NCBI RefSeq assembly: GCF_003852315.1
Contig: NZ_CP027762.1
Coordinates: 4,445,501-4,509,500, forward strand
DNA length: 64,000 nt
From: Pseudomonas sp. LBUM920
GTDB taxonomy: Bacteria > Pseudomonadota > Gammaproteobacteria > Pseudomonadales > Pseudomonadaceae
Direction of reading: 5' to 3'
Numbering within the stretch: the stretch's first letter is position 1; each line of letters opens with the position of its first letter. The notes beneath the pieces are model-generated. The model searched no databases and was not told the DNA's origin. It worked only from the letters and a program-made list of their open reading frames with translations. Positions 57,244-64,000 of the stretch are shown here, one piece after another. The position numbers and the translations under genes were made by a program.

Positions 57244-58157
57244 GGGTAGTGACCTCAGGCTCGGCGTACCTGGACATCGACGCGTATGCCTGTTGCATTG
57301 CGTACGCCGAGCTGTTGAATCACCAGGGCGTTGATGCTCGGGCCGTCAGTAGCGCCCCGCTCAATGTCAGCATCTCCAGGACCGTGCGCGGATGGCAATC
57401 ATCGCTGGACGATTATCGGCCGAGAGCGGGTGATGAGTTCGTGTTGGTGGATGTCTCCGACTACCACCATTTCGACCCGCTGGTGGTGCTTGAACAGGTG
57501 GTGGAAGTCATTGACCATCACCCAGGCTTTGAAAACCATTGGGCGCAGAAGCTCGGACCTGCGGCCCACATCCTGCCGATCGGCGCAGCGGCAACGCTGA
57601 TTTTTCAGCGCTGGGAAGCGGCAGAGTTGTTGCCGCTGATCAGCGAAACAAGTGCCGCGTTGCTGGCCACGGCCATTCTGGACAACACCCTGAATTTCAC
57701 CGGGCAGTTGACCACCCACTCGGATATCCGGGCGTATGAAGTCCTCGCAGAGCGGGCGAAACTGGAGGCCGATTGGCCCGAGCGGTATTTCTCCGAGTGT
57801 CAGGCCACTGTCGAATCAGACCTGATTGGCGCGTTGGCGGTTGATGTGAAGCGGCTGAAAGCCGAGAGCAACCTGCCGCAGGTTTTCGCGCAGCTGGCGG
57901 TATGGGATGCCAGTGCGCTCATCCGAACCCATCGTGCAACGATGGGACACTGGCTGGCGGCGCAGGGTGAAGACTGGCTGTTGAACGTCATCAGCATCCG
58001 CGAGTGCAAAAGCTACTTTCTGGCTGAGCCCTTGGTCAGCCAACAAAAGTTGAGCCATTTACTGTCGATCGAATGGCAGGCCGCAATGGCGGTGCTGGAG
58101 CCCGCGCTGCTACGCAAGGAACTGTTGAAGCTTGGGTTGGCCGCGTCTGCGTTGTGA
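57240..58157 (+). CDS. DHH family phosphoesterase
   Basis: The 305-residue protein has the DHH superfamily layout: YLDIDAYACCIAYAEL (motif I, with DxD), LVDVSDYHHFDPL (motif II), VIDHHPGFE (motif III, DHH) and LDNTLNFTGQLTTHSD (motif IV), then a C-terminal DHHA2-like domain. This pattern is closest to family II pyrophosphatases and exopolyphosphatase-like enzymes that use Mn or Co. Its 4-base overlap with the cysteine desulfurase links it to the selD operon. It may hydrolyse a phosphate product or phosphorylated selenium compound, which is inference. Confidence 0.85.
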   Translation: MRVVTSGSAYLDIDAYACCIAYAELLNHQGVDARAVSSAPLNVSISRTVRGWQSSLDDYRPRAGDEFVLVDVSDYHHFDPLVVLEQVVEVIDHHPGFENHWAQKLGPAAHILPIGAAATLIFQRWEAAELLPLISETSAALLATAILDNTLNFTGQLTTHSDIRAYEVLAERAKLEADWPERYFSECQATVESDLIGALAVDVKRLKAESNLPQVFAQLAVWDASALIRTHRATMGHWLAAQGEDWLLNVISIRECKSYFLAEPLVSQQKLSHLLSIEWQAAMAVLEPALLRKELLKLGLAASAL

Positions 58158-58253
58158 GTAAACCGCAGCTGGTTTTGTAGCCGCGTTGAAGGGCTGTTTT
58201 TGGCCGATTCTGTTGAAAAAGTCGTACTCGCTTAGCCAAGGTGACCGCCTGCA

Positions 58254-58319
58254 TCAATGAATAGCTTGCGGAGTTTTTTTCGAGCTGCCTTTGAAAGACG
58301 CGGTGAATAGCGTTGAAAC
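58254..58319 (-). pseudogene. IS1182-type transposase 3' remnant
   Basis: Twenty-one codons read LFTASFKGSSKKTPQAIH before a stop at 58254. Together with the adjacent CGACTTTTTCAACAG sequence (58206-58222 in reverse) this looks like the end of an IS1182-like element. The reading direction is opposite to the transposase start at 59105, so they derive from different copies or an inversion. Confidence 0.5.
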
Positions 58320-58324
58320 TCTTC

Positions 58325-58873
58325 TTAGGCTGTGTCGGGCTTGCCGTTCATGGCCAATACAAACGCGTATGCAAGAGGATGTTGTATGTAGTTGTAGAAA
58401 CCCAGGCCACCAGTCGACAAATGCTGCTTGACCCGCTCGAAAGCATCAGGCAGGTCGGCTATCGAACGAGCCTCGTTCCAAAACGATTCAGCTTTTGGAA
58501 TTGCTGCCCGGAGAATATTGGGTGCGCGGGTTGCTATGACATCAGGTCCGTAGCTGCATGAGATATCAAACGCTCGATCTCGCACATCGAAAGTCAGATC
58601 AGGTCGTGCTGATTTTGACGTCCTGTGCCATTTGATTTCATTGCCGGAAAGATGGGGAACGAAGTCCAGTGACAGAGCCCATGACGGCGCTAGCGCGCCG
58701 CCTTTGCACTGCTCAAGGCGAAAGAGTTGGCGAATGGGAGCATTGACGCTACGAAGCCAGGACAGCGGGCCCTGAACTTCGAACCCTAACGGCTGTAAAA
58801 GTGATTCTACGGTTGGCGAAACAATTTCGTGGATTTGATCTATTCGCACTATTTCGAACGTTTTTCCCTGCAT
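58325..58873 (-). CDS. Hypothetical protein, possibly DUF4304-like
   Basis: The 182-residue protein starts MQGKTFEIVRIDQ at 58873; a GTG at 58903 and an ATG at 58885 are alternative starts. The order LLQPLGFEVQGPLSWLR, RQLFRLEQCKGG and LSLDFVPHLSG resembles DUF4304 proteins, which are small beta-rich proteins of unknown function common in accessory regions. No signal peptide. It lies between two transposase remnants, consistent with an acquired gene. Confidence 0.6.
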   Translation of the reverse strand: MQGKTFEIVRIDQIHEIVSPTVESLLQPLGFEVQGPLSWLRSVNAPIRQLFRLEQCKGGALAPSWALSLDFVPHLSGNEIKWHRTSKSARPDLTFDVRDRAFDISCSYGPDVIATRAPNILRAAIPKAESFWNEARSIADLPDAFERVKQHLSTGGLGFYNYIQHPLAYAFVLAMNGKPDTA

Positions 58874-59104
58874 CGTCGGCCCCATGCCCAAAAGTAATCC
58901 CACTTCGACAACTACGGTCGTTGGTTCGACCTCAGATAATGGATGGAGTCTTCTTCATCTACATTCGGGAATCAAGGCACACGAAACCTCTGTCGGCGAA
59001 CTGCCTTTTACATCAGCAGATGATGAACTGTCCTTTTGCAAAAGTAGCTCTCCTGATTGGTCTAAGGCAAAATCTGCCCGTCGGCCAGCGGGAGAGTACG
59101 CAGC

Positions 59105-59343
59105 ATGATGGGACAGTTATCGAGTAAGCAGGATCGGCTGTTTTATTCGTTCAATCTTGAAGAACACATCCCAAAAAATCATCTCCTGCGTAGCATTGAT
59201 CGGTGTCTCAATCTGAGCGACCTGCGCCACTACCTCGCCGATTTCTATAGCCCGATTGGGCGCCCTTCGATTGATCCTGAACTGATGATCCGCATGCTAG
59301 TCGTGGGCTATTGCTATGGCATTCGCTCCGAACGGCGCTTGTG
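59105..59343 (+). pseudogene. IS1182-family transposase, N-terminal fragment
   Basis: The start MMGQLSSKQDRLFYSFNLEE through SIDRCLNLSDLRHYLADFY and GRPSIDPELMIRMLVVGY is the typical N-terminus of IS1182-like DDE transposases. The match ends at GIRSERRL (about 59340), where the palindrome at 59362-59408 begins. The DDE catalytic part is absent, so the element is inactive. Confidence 0.85.
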
Positions 59344-59361
59344 GAGAAAAACAGAAAAACG

Positions 59362-59408
59362 GGGTCAGACCACAATTACTTTAACTGTGGTCTGACCCTG
59401 TTTTTTTG
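59362..59408. repeat. GGTCAGACC palindrome, copy 2, terminator-like
   Basis: GGGTCAGACCACA and TGTGGTCTGACCC form a perfect 13-bp stem with an 11-base loop. TGTTTTTTT follows on the plus strand and a T-run follows on the minus strand as well, so it can work as a bidirectional terminator. It replaces the rest of the truncated transposase. Confidence 0.85.
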
Positions 59409-59478
59409 GGGAAGGCCGAGCTGGAAGGGCTGATAGGCAACTAGTATGCTTGAGTCCCTCTAATGATAGGAACCTGAC

Positions 59479-59697
59479 ATGGGACATGATCCCTCGTTGC
59501 AGATCGAACGCGCCGCTTATGAGGAGTTCGTCTGGCTTTGGAGTCATGGAAGCTTCGAGCATCAGCGACTGGGCCAAGCGTTTTACAACCACTTCAATCT
59601 ACACAAACTCACCGATCAGGCCGGATTACACGGTCTATATGAGGCCGACGGTGATAAAGCCTCACGCTTGATCTTGAGGCTTTTCCACCTTCACTGA
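59479..59697 (+). CDS. Small hypothetical protein
   Basis: A 72-residue protein starting MGHDPSLQIERAAYEEF at 59479, with AGGAACCTGAC as ribosome-binding site. It is rich in His and aromatic residues (WLWSHGSFEHQRLGQAFYNHF) and probably helical. No family is recognised. It is followed by a gap and a coupled short ORF-hydrolase pair. Confidence 0.65.
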   Translation: MGHDPSLQIERAAYEEFVWLWSHGSFEHQRLGQAFYNHFNLHKLTDQAGLHGLYEADGDKASRLILRLFHLH

Positions 59698-59806
59698 GTG
59701 GCAGCTATCGACCCGAAGCGGACGCCATAAATTGCAGGCGGGGATAGTTTTCTGATGTCTTTGGGCGCCGTATAGTGGCAATATTTATTCAGTCAAAGGA
59801 GTGGCT

Positions 59807-59890
59807 ATGAACCCGTTAAGCGGCCTACCTGTCGGTGTAAACGTCACTACTCACTGCGCGAAAAGGGCAGTTCAATGCGTGCAAGAATGA
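59807..59890 (+). CDS. Short ORF overlapping the start of the hydrolase gene
   Basis: A 27-codon frame starts at 59807 with AAAGGAG six bases upstream, stronger than the ribosome-binding site of the hydrolase itself, and ends at 59890, 16 bases inside the next gene. The peptide (MNPLSGLPVGVNVTTHCAKR...) has no family. The arrangement suits translational coupling: ribosomes finishing here would deliver to the hydrolase ATG at 59875. Confidence 0.4.
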   Translation: MNPLSGLPVGVNVTTHCAKRAVQCVQE

Positions 59891-60774
59891 TTTTTGCCGG
59901 GATCGGCACGCTGTTGGCGCTGCTGTCTGCATCGCCAGCCCAGTCTGCGCCCCTGCCGCCAGGCACAGTGAACAAGGGGGGTATCTCGGTGCAGGTACAA
60001 GGCTCGGGCACAGATATCATCTTGATCCCAGGATTTGCGTCGTCCTACGAAGTATGGGCAGATTTGGCCTCCAGATTAAGACTCAGCCACCGGCTCCATC
60101 TTATACAGGTAGCTGGATTTGCCGGCTCGCCTGCTGTATCCAATCCGGACGGGAGAGTAGTCGCGTCTACGGTCGAGGCGATCGCTGAATACATCCGCAG
60201 CCAGCGCATCGAGTCGCCGGTCATCATCGGGCATTCGTTGGGTGGCGAGGTGGCACTCATGCTAGGTGCTCGTCATCCTGATCAAGTGGGACGCCTGATG
60301 ATTGTCGATGCGATGCCCTTTTACACTTTGCTCTTTGATCCCTCCGCGACCAGTGAAACGGCGGCCCCGCATGCGGCTGCAATGCGTGATGCAATGTTGG
60401 CGGCAACGCCTGAGCAGGCGCAAGCCATGCAGCATGCATCCATCGCCCGCCTCGCCAAAACTGAAGCGGTCAGGCCAGGCCTGGTCGCGGCGGGGTTAAA
60501 CTCGGACCGAAAGACCATGGCCGATGCCATGTATGAATTGATGGTCTCAGACCTCCGGCCTGAGCTTGGGCACATTAAGGTGCCGGTTGAGGTCGTCTAC
60601 GCCTACGATGCGCTTTTCGGCGTAGAAGCGTCCCACGTCGATGCAATGTTCCGTAACGCCTATGCTTCTACCCCAAACATCAGCTTCAGGCGCCTTGACG
60701 GCAGTTTTCACTTCATCATGCTCGACCAGCCCGAACTGTTCGCCAGTGCTGTCATCAAGTTCCTGAACCAGTGA
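59875..60774 (+). CDS. Exported alpha/beta hydrolase
   Basis: The 299-residue protein has a signal peptide (MRARMIFAGIGTLLALLSA, cleavage near AQSA) and an alpha/beta-hydrolase fold: IILIPGFASSYEVW (oxyanion-hole region), nucleophile elbow IGHSLGGEV (Ser near residue 125), acid in VVYAYDALFG and the C-terminal His in DGSFHFIMLDQP. Periplasmic esterase or related hydrolase of unknown substrate. A short upstream ORF overlaps its start. Confidence 0.88.
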   Translation: MRARMIFAGIGTLLALLSASPAQSAPLPPGTVNKGGISVQVQGSGTDIILIPGFASSYEVWADLASRLRLSHRLHLIQVAGFAGSPAVSNPDGRVVASTVEAIAEYIRSQRIESPVIIGHSLGGEVALMLGARHPDQVGRLMIVDAMPFYTLLFDPSATSETAAPHAAAMRDAMLAATPEQAQAMQHASIARLAKTEAVRPGLVAAGLNSDRKTMADAMYELMVSDLRPELGHIKVPVEVVYAYDALFGVEASHVDAMFRNAYASTPNISFRRLDGSFHFIMLDQPELFASAVIKFLNQ

Positions 60775-60940
60775 ACGGCGACGGAGTTGCCAGAGTGGTG
60801 AGTCGCCGTAAAACGGTACAGGATTCGTAGCCGTGCTTGCAGGTCACCGACCGTCCGCTTTTGGCCGATTGCTGCCCTCCGTAAAGGGCAGCTTAGGGTC
60901 GAGAGCAGCCTATCTCGCAGCGCATAACGCCATAAAAACC

Positions 60941-60975
60941 GGGTCAGGCCACCCTTTATAACAGTGGTCTGACCC
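60941..60975. repeat. GGTCAGACC palindrome, copy 3, in repeat-rich 355-base gap
   Basis: GGGTCAGGCCAC and GTGGTCTGACCC with an 11-base loop, followed by TATTTT. The surrounding gap 60775-61129 also contains a GTCCGCTTTTGGCCGATTGC stretch (60848-60867) known as interspersed sequence here (compare 5521-5550), and a block at 60907-60935 that recurs at 62633-62661. No gene is seen in the gap. Confidence 0.82.
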
Positions 60976-61129
60976 TATTTTCTCGAGGAGCTATCCTTGA
61001 AGACCGTCCAGCGTGTCTCTGCGTATGCTTCAAATTTATTAGCCCCCTGTTCTTCCCGTTTTCACAGTGGCGTGAAAAACTGCGCGCACTTTGCCGCTCA
61101 CCTTTTTGTCTGTTTCGATGGAACTGCTG

Positions 61130-61930
61130 ATGGACATCATGGATACCCAGCAAGAAAACAACCTCGAAAAATCACTCCGGCTGGCGGCGAATGAACCGGC
61201 TCATCGTCCAGACTTTTTCAAGACTTTGTTGAATTCCTCCGTCTACGTCCTCGGCACTGCCGGCGTTGGCGAAGGTCAAGTCAACATCGAGTCTGGTAGC
61301 AACATCAGCATTGCGCACTGGCAAAAACCTGACGGCTGCGCAGTCATCCCGTTTTTTTCTTCGTTGCAAACACTCCAAAGATCCATAGATAGCAAAGAAT
61401 CCTACATAGAGATCTCGGCCAGATCGCTGTTTGAAATCACACTAGGCACCCCTCTTTTCCTCAATCCAAAGTCTGCTTACGGCAAAGAGTTTTTCCCGGA
61501 GGAAGTGCGCCATCTGCTCTCTGACGGGATCGGCCAGGAGCCCGTGCAGCGCACAGTAGAAAAAGACACCAACGTGCTGCTCGGACAGCCGTCGCACCAT
61601 CCGTCGAAGATGGTCAACTCGCTCACGCAATTACTCGCCAAACATCGCAACGTAAAGCGTGCATTTCTGGCGTTGATGCATGACGCATCGTCTGATCAGA
61701 AGCCTCATCTGATCATTGGTATTGAAGCGGATGGGGATATTGAACGGGTCATGCGCGAAGCCGGTAACGTTGCCGGGGATAGCGCTCCGGATGGCGAACC
61801 CGTTGACCTCTACCGCGTTCACGCGGGGGAATCAGGCCTTAGCGATTACTTCCTCACACAAACCGCACCCTTCTATGAACGAAAGTCGGCAGGCTGGCTG
61901 CGTTCATTGCTTGGCTTTGGCAAAGCGTGA
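61130..61930 (+). CDS. SseB-like protein (enhanced serine sensitivity family)
   Basis: The 266-residue cytosolic protein has an N-terminal SseB domain (ENNLEKSLRLAANEPAHRPD and FFKTLLNSSVYVLG) and the C-terminal SseB part (VEKDTNVLLGQPSHHPSKM, LTQLLAKHRNVKRAFLAL). SseB family proteins have no clear biochemical role. The start at 61130 is preferred, with a second ATG three codons later. Its stop overlaps the next gene start by 4 bases (GTGA). Confidence 0.78.
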   Translation: MDIMDTQQENNLEKSLRLAANEPAHRPDFFKTLLNSSVYVLGTAGVGEGQVNIESGSNISIAHWQKPDGCAVIPFFSSLQTLQRSIDSKESYIEISARSLFEITLGTPLFLNPKSAYGKEFFPEEVRHLLSDGIGQEPVQRTVEKDTNVLLGQPSHHPSKMVNSLTQLLAKHRNVKRAFLALMHDASSDQKPHLIIGIEADGDIERVMREAGNVAGDSAPDGEPVDLYRVHAGESGLSDYFLTQTAPFYERKSAGWLRSLLGFGKA

Positions 61931-62535
61931 CAAGGATCAACTCCTTGCTAACCGCAGAGCAGGCCTGCGAAATCGTGCTTAGCCTGTTTGACGGCGTCAT
62001 GAGAGATGGCAAACCTGAGCGTTTTGTCATTCAGTCATGTGAGCTTTCCGGCAACGGTGATTACTGGGTTATTCGCAGTAACAGTGAGGATTACGTCGTC
62101 CACGGCATGACGGAGTTCTGCTACGTCGGCGTTAATGCGCACTTGATCAACGTCATGACGGGAGAGCGTGAGACGGTCGTCAGTTGCATGAGTGTCGATG
62201 AATATCTGCAAGACAAATACGATCTGGAGGCAGCGTCGGGCAACAAGTATGTACTGACCCCAGCAATTGACCGAGGCGACAAACCGGCTCTGGTCAATTT
62301 GCGTCGAAAGCTGCAGTGCACTTACCCGCAAACCCTTGCGTTGCTGACGGGCAAACAACGCTATTGGCTCACAGGTAAACGCAGGCTGCTTGAAGACGCG
62401 CAGCGACTGCTTTTCGAACAAGCCATAGCCACCCAAATTGAGTTAGTGCTTGATGCCGGCGAAGCGGTCGCCATCGGTGTCGAAACCTGGCACATAGAAG
62501 CGGTATTGAGGGCTGTGCGCGAGAGGTTGTGCTGA
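61927..62535 (+). CDS. Hypothetical protein, YrhB-like
   Basis: The 202-residue protein starts with GTG at 61927, overlapping the SseB-like stop. The N-terminal part (SGNGDYWVIRSNSEDYVVHG and INVMTGERETV) resembles YrhB/Imm35-type domains, a small beta-barrel-like fold found in chaperone-like and immunity proteins; the second half (LRRKLQCTYPQTLALLTGKQ) is helical. The coupling to sseB suggests the two proteins work together. The YrhB assignment is tentative. Confidence 0.6.
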   Translation: MTRINSLLTAEQACEIVLSLFDGVMRDGKPERFVIQSCELSGNGDYWVIRSNSEDYVVHGMTEFCYVGVNAHLINVMTGERETVVSCMSVDEYLQDKYDLEAASGNKYVLTPAIDRGDKPALVNLRRKLQCTYPQTLALLTGKQRYWLTGKRRLLEDAQRLLFEQAIATQIELVLDAGEAVAIGVETWHIEAVLRAVRERLC

Positions 62536-62772
62536 ATGATTGGCGAACAATGAGCGAGGTGAAAATTCAGCGAATCCCATTCTTTGTCGGTGGAACATGC
62601 GTTTCGTGATTTGACCGTATTGGGTCTAAAGCCGGCTATCTCGCAGCGCATACCACCATAAGCCAACAGCCCCCCGTGAAGCCAAAGCACCTCGACCAGA
62701 TATCAAACGCTTCACACCTATAAAGCTGGTAAAAACACACCAACCAAACCCCATCTTTCTCGGAACCTCGCC

Positions 62773-63180
62773 ATGCCGCGCCTTCTCCCCCTTCTGCTCT
62801 TGCTTCTACCCAGCCTGGCCCACGCCCTCCCCGTCCTGAAAGACACCACGCTCTACACCACCACCGCCCACGACTGCGTGGACGTCAACCTGGCCACCTG
62901 GCAGCATCCCACCCGCACGTTACTGGAGAAGAACAACTTTCAGCTCGAACGCATCCAGCTGTGCAACGGCGGTCATTACCCGATTTTCCAGGTGCAAGCG
63001 CCCTACGACCCACGCGGTCAGACCAAGGATTTTTTCCTGCCGTTGTATGAGCACATGCGTAAGGCCAACGGTAAATGGCCTTACGCATTGGTCGACAGCA
63101 GCGACGCGGTGGTGGTGTACGTCAGCTACCCGAAAGACGATGAGATCTCCCTGGATTACGAGGGTTTCGAAGCGCCGTAG
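62773..63180 (+). CDS. Periplasmic hypothetical protein
   Basis: The 135-residue product has a clean signal peptide (MPRLLPLLLLLLPSLAHA). The mature domain contains two Cys (HDCVDV and IQLCNGG) likely joined in a disulfide, and aromatic strands (YPIFQVQAPYDPRG, KDFFLPLYEHM). No family recognised. It precedes an exported hydrolase by about 97 bases on the same strand. Confidence 0.75.
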   Translation: MPRLLPLLLLLLPSLAHALPVLKDTTLYTTTAHDCVDVNLATWQHPTRTLLEKNNFQLERIQLCNGGHYPIFQVQAPYDPRGQTKDFFLPLYEHMRKANGKWPYALVDSSDAVVVYVSYPKDDEISLDYEGFEAP

Positions 63181-63277
63181 AAGCGCGTTTCAATCGTCGC
63201 AGGTGACCCGGCAGGGGATGCATTGCGAGGGCATTTCAGGTAATGATGCGCCACCCACATCAAGGACGATAAAAACA

Positions 63278-64000
63278 ATGAAAACCGCGCTGCGCGCCCT
63301 GTTGCTGCTGTGCCTGTCCACGCCCGCCTTCGCTGCCGAAAGCCCGGTGGGCTTCAAGACCGCCACGCTGCCCGATGCCACACACCAGCGCCCGCTGGAA
63401 CTGGTGGTCTGGTACCCCGCTACCTCCACAGCCCAACCCAAGCTGATCGCCGACAACGCGGTGTTCATCGGCGCCCTCGCCGTGCCCGACGCGCCACCGG
63501 CTGCCGGCGAGCATCCGTTGGTGGTGCTGTCCCACGGCTACGGCGGCAATTGGGGTAAACAGGTGTGGCTGGCCAGTGCCTTGGCGCACAAGGGTTATAT
63601 CGTGGCTGCGGTCAATCACCCCGGCACCACCACCAAAGACCGCAGCCCCCAAGCCGCCGCGCAACTGTGGCTGCGCCCGGCCGACCTGAGCCGCGCTATC
63701 GACGCGGTCCTGGCTCAGCCGCAGCAATTTGGCGCGGTTGCGCCTACCCGGATTGCTGCGGTGGGCCACTCCCTCGGCGGCTGGACCGTGATGGAAATCG
63801 CCGGGGCACGCTTCGACCCCGACCTGTTCAGCCGCGACTGCGCCGAACACCCGAAGTTGGGCGGCTGCATCGGCTACCAGCAGATGAACCCCGCCGCCAC
63901 GCCCGCCGGCAAGGCCCAGTTGGCCGCTGACTTGAGCGACAAACGCATCACCGCAGTTGTGTCACTGGACCTGGGCCTGTCGCGGGGCTTCACCAGCGCC
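63278..64000 (+). CDS. Exported alpha/beta hydrolase, partial at window end
   Basis: An ATG at 63278 (AAGGACGATAAAAACA upstream) opens a frame that stays open to the window edge, 241 codons. It begins with a signal peptide (LRALLLLCLSTPAFA), then ELVVWYPATS, the oxyanion-hole strand VVLSHGYGGNWG, and nucleophile elbow VGHSLGGWTVME. The overall pattern resembles dienelactone-hydrolase-like and PAF-acetylhydrolase-like exported esterases. The acid and His are likely beyond the window. Confidence 0.85.
   Translation, partial: MKTALRALLLLCLSTPAFAAESPVGFKTATLPDATHQRPLELVVWYPATSTAQPKLIADNAVFIGALAVPDAPPAAGEHPLVVLSHGYGGNWGKQVWLASALAHKGYIVAAVNHPGTTTKDRSPQAAAQLWLRPADLSRAIDAVLAQPQQFGAVAPTRIAAVGHSLGGWTVMEIAGARFDPDLFSRDCAEHPKLGGCIGYQQMNPAATPAGKAQLAADLSDKRITAVVSLDLGLSRGFTSA

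Noticed and set aside
58884..59108. A 74-codon plus-strand frame before the transposase fragment
   Set aside because: It overlaps the start of the minus-strand gene and the probable left end of the IS element; Ser/Thr-rich content has no family and no ribosome-binding site.

Overview
The window looks like chromosomal DNA of a fluorescent pseudomonad (Pseudomonas fluorescens group). The evidence is high GC with strong third-position GC, GTGGGAGC-type REP elements and longer inverted repeats between genes, FecI/FecR surface signalling with very large TonB receptors, a DUF3144 protein, and two copies of a Pseudomonas-type DUF6124 protein. No rRNA, tRNA or CRISPR array was seen. All assignments come from reading the sequence; no database search was run.

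Layout. 1-8.5 kb: small housekeeping and accessory genes (TspO, nucleotidyltransferase, lipoproteins, a predicted knotted secreted repeat protein, BPL_N protein, VOC protein, LysE exporter). These are interrupted by an 18-bp tandem array, a structured leader with DUF6124, and an AT-rich patch with gene remnants (4.2-5.5 kb). 8.8-22.2 kb: a nutrient-import block on the minus strand, with ECF sigma factor and FecR, two STN-type TonB receptors and a complete yejABEF-type peptide ABC importer. 22.4-32.2 kb: sarcosine/N-methyltryptophan-type oxidase, GST, OPT transporter, chemoreceptor, DUF3144, a frameshifted HisRS-like core gene behind a short ORF and terminator, a DUF1444 protein and TrmK. 32.2-36.0 kb: a glucarate locus (GntR regulator, MFS transporter, glucarate dehydratase). 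36.1-39.3 kb: a RelE/HigA-type toxin-antitoxin pair and divergent sulfonate-type binding protein and SfnB/DszC-like oxidoreductase. 39.5-48.7 kb: a catabolic cluster of unknown substrate (M20 deacylase, DUF1028, class II aldolase, polar amino-acid-type ABC uptake with a fused permease-ATPase, PhyH oxygenase, LysR regulator, RidA, quinone oxidoreductase, divergent AroQ). 49.2-53.8 kb: flavin monooxygenase, second DUF6124 locus, two GNATs, an uncharacterised CPxCG protein, MsrA. 54.1-58.2 kb: a tight four-gene operon of selD, a TSUP permease, a cysteine desulfurase and a DHH phosphoesterase. 58.2-64 kb: transposase remnants, repeated palindromes, small hypothetical genes, two alpha/beta hydrolases (the last runs off the window), SseB-like and YrhB-like proteins.

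How the parts may work together. In the import block, receptors bring a substrate across the outer membrane, YejA captures it, YejBE moves it through the inner membrane and YejF powers this; FecI/FecR probably switch it on when a receptor is occupied. The most unusual locus is the selD operon: it holds machinery to mobilise selenium and make selenophosphate, but none of the usual consumers (SelA/SelB, MnmH, SenA/SenB, YqeB/YqeC) lies in the window, which suggests an undescribed selenophosphate use. A second unusual item is the duplicated DUF6124 leader, where compensating base changes between two copies support a real RNA fold.
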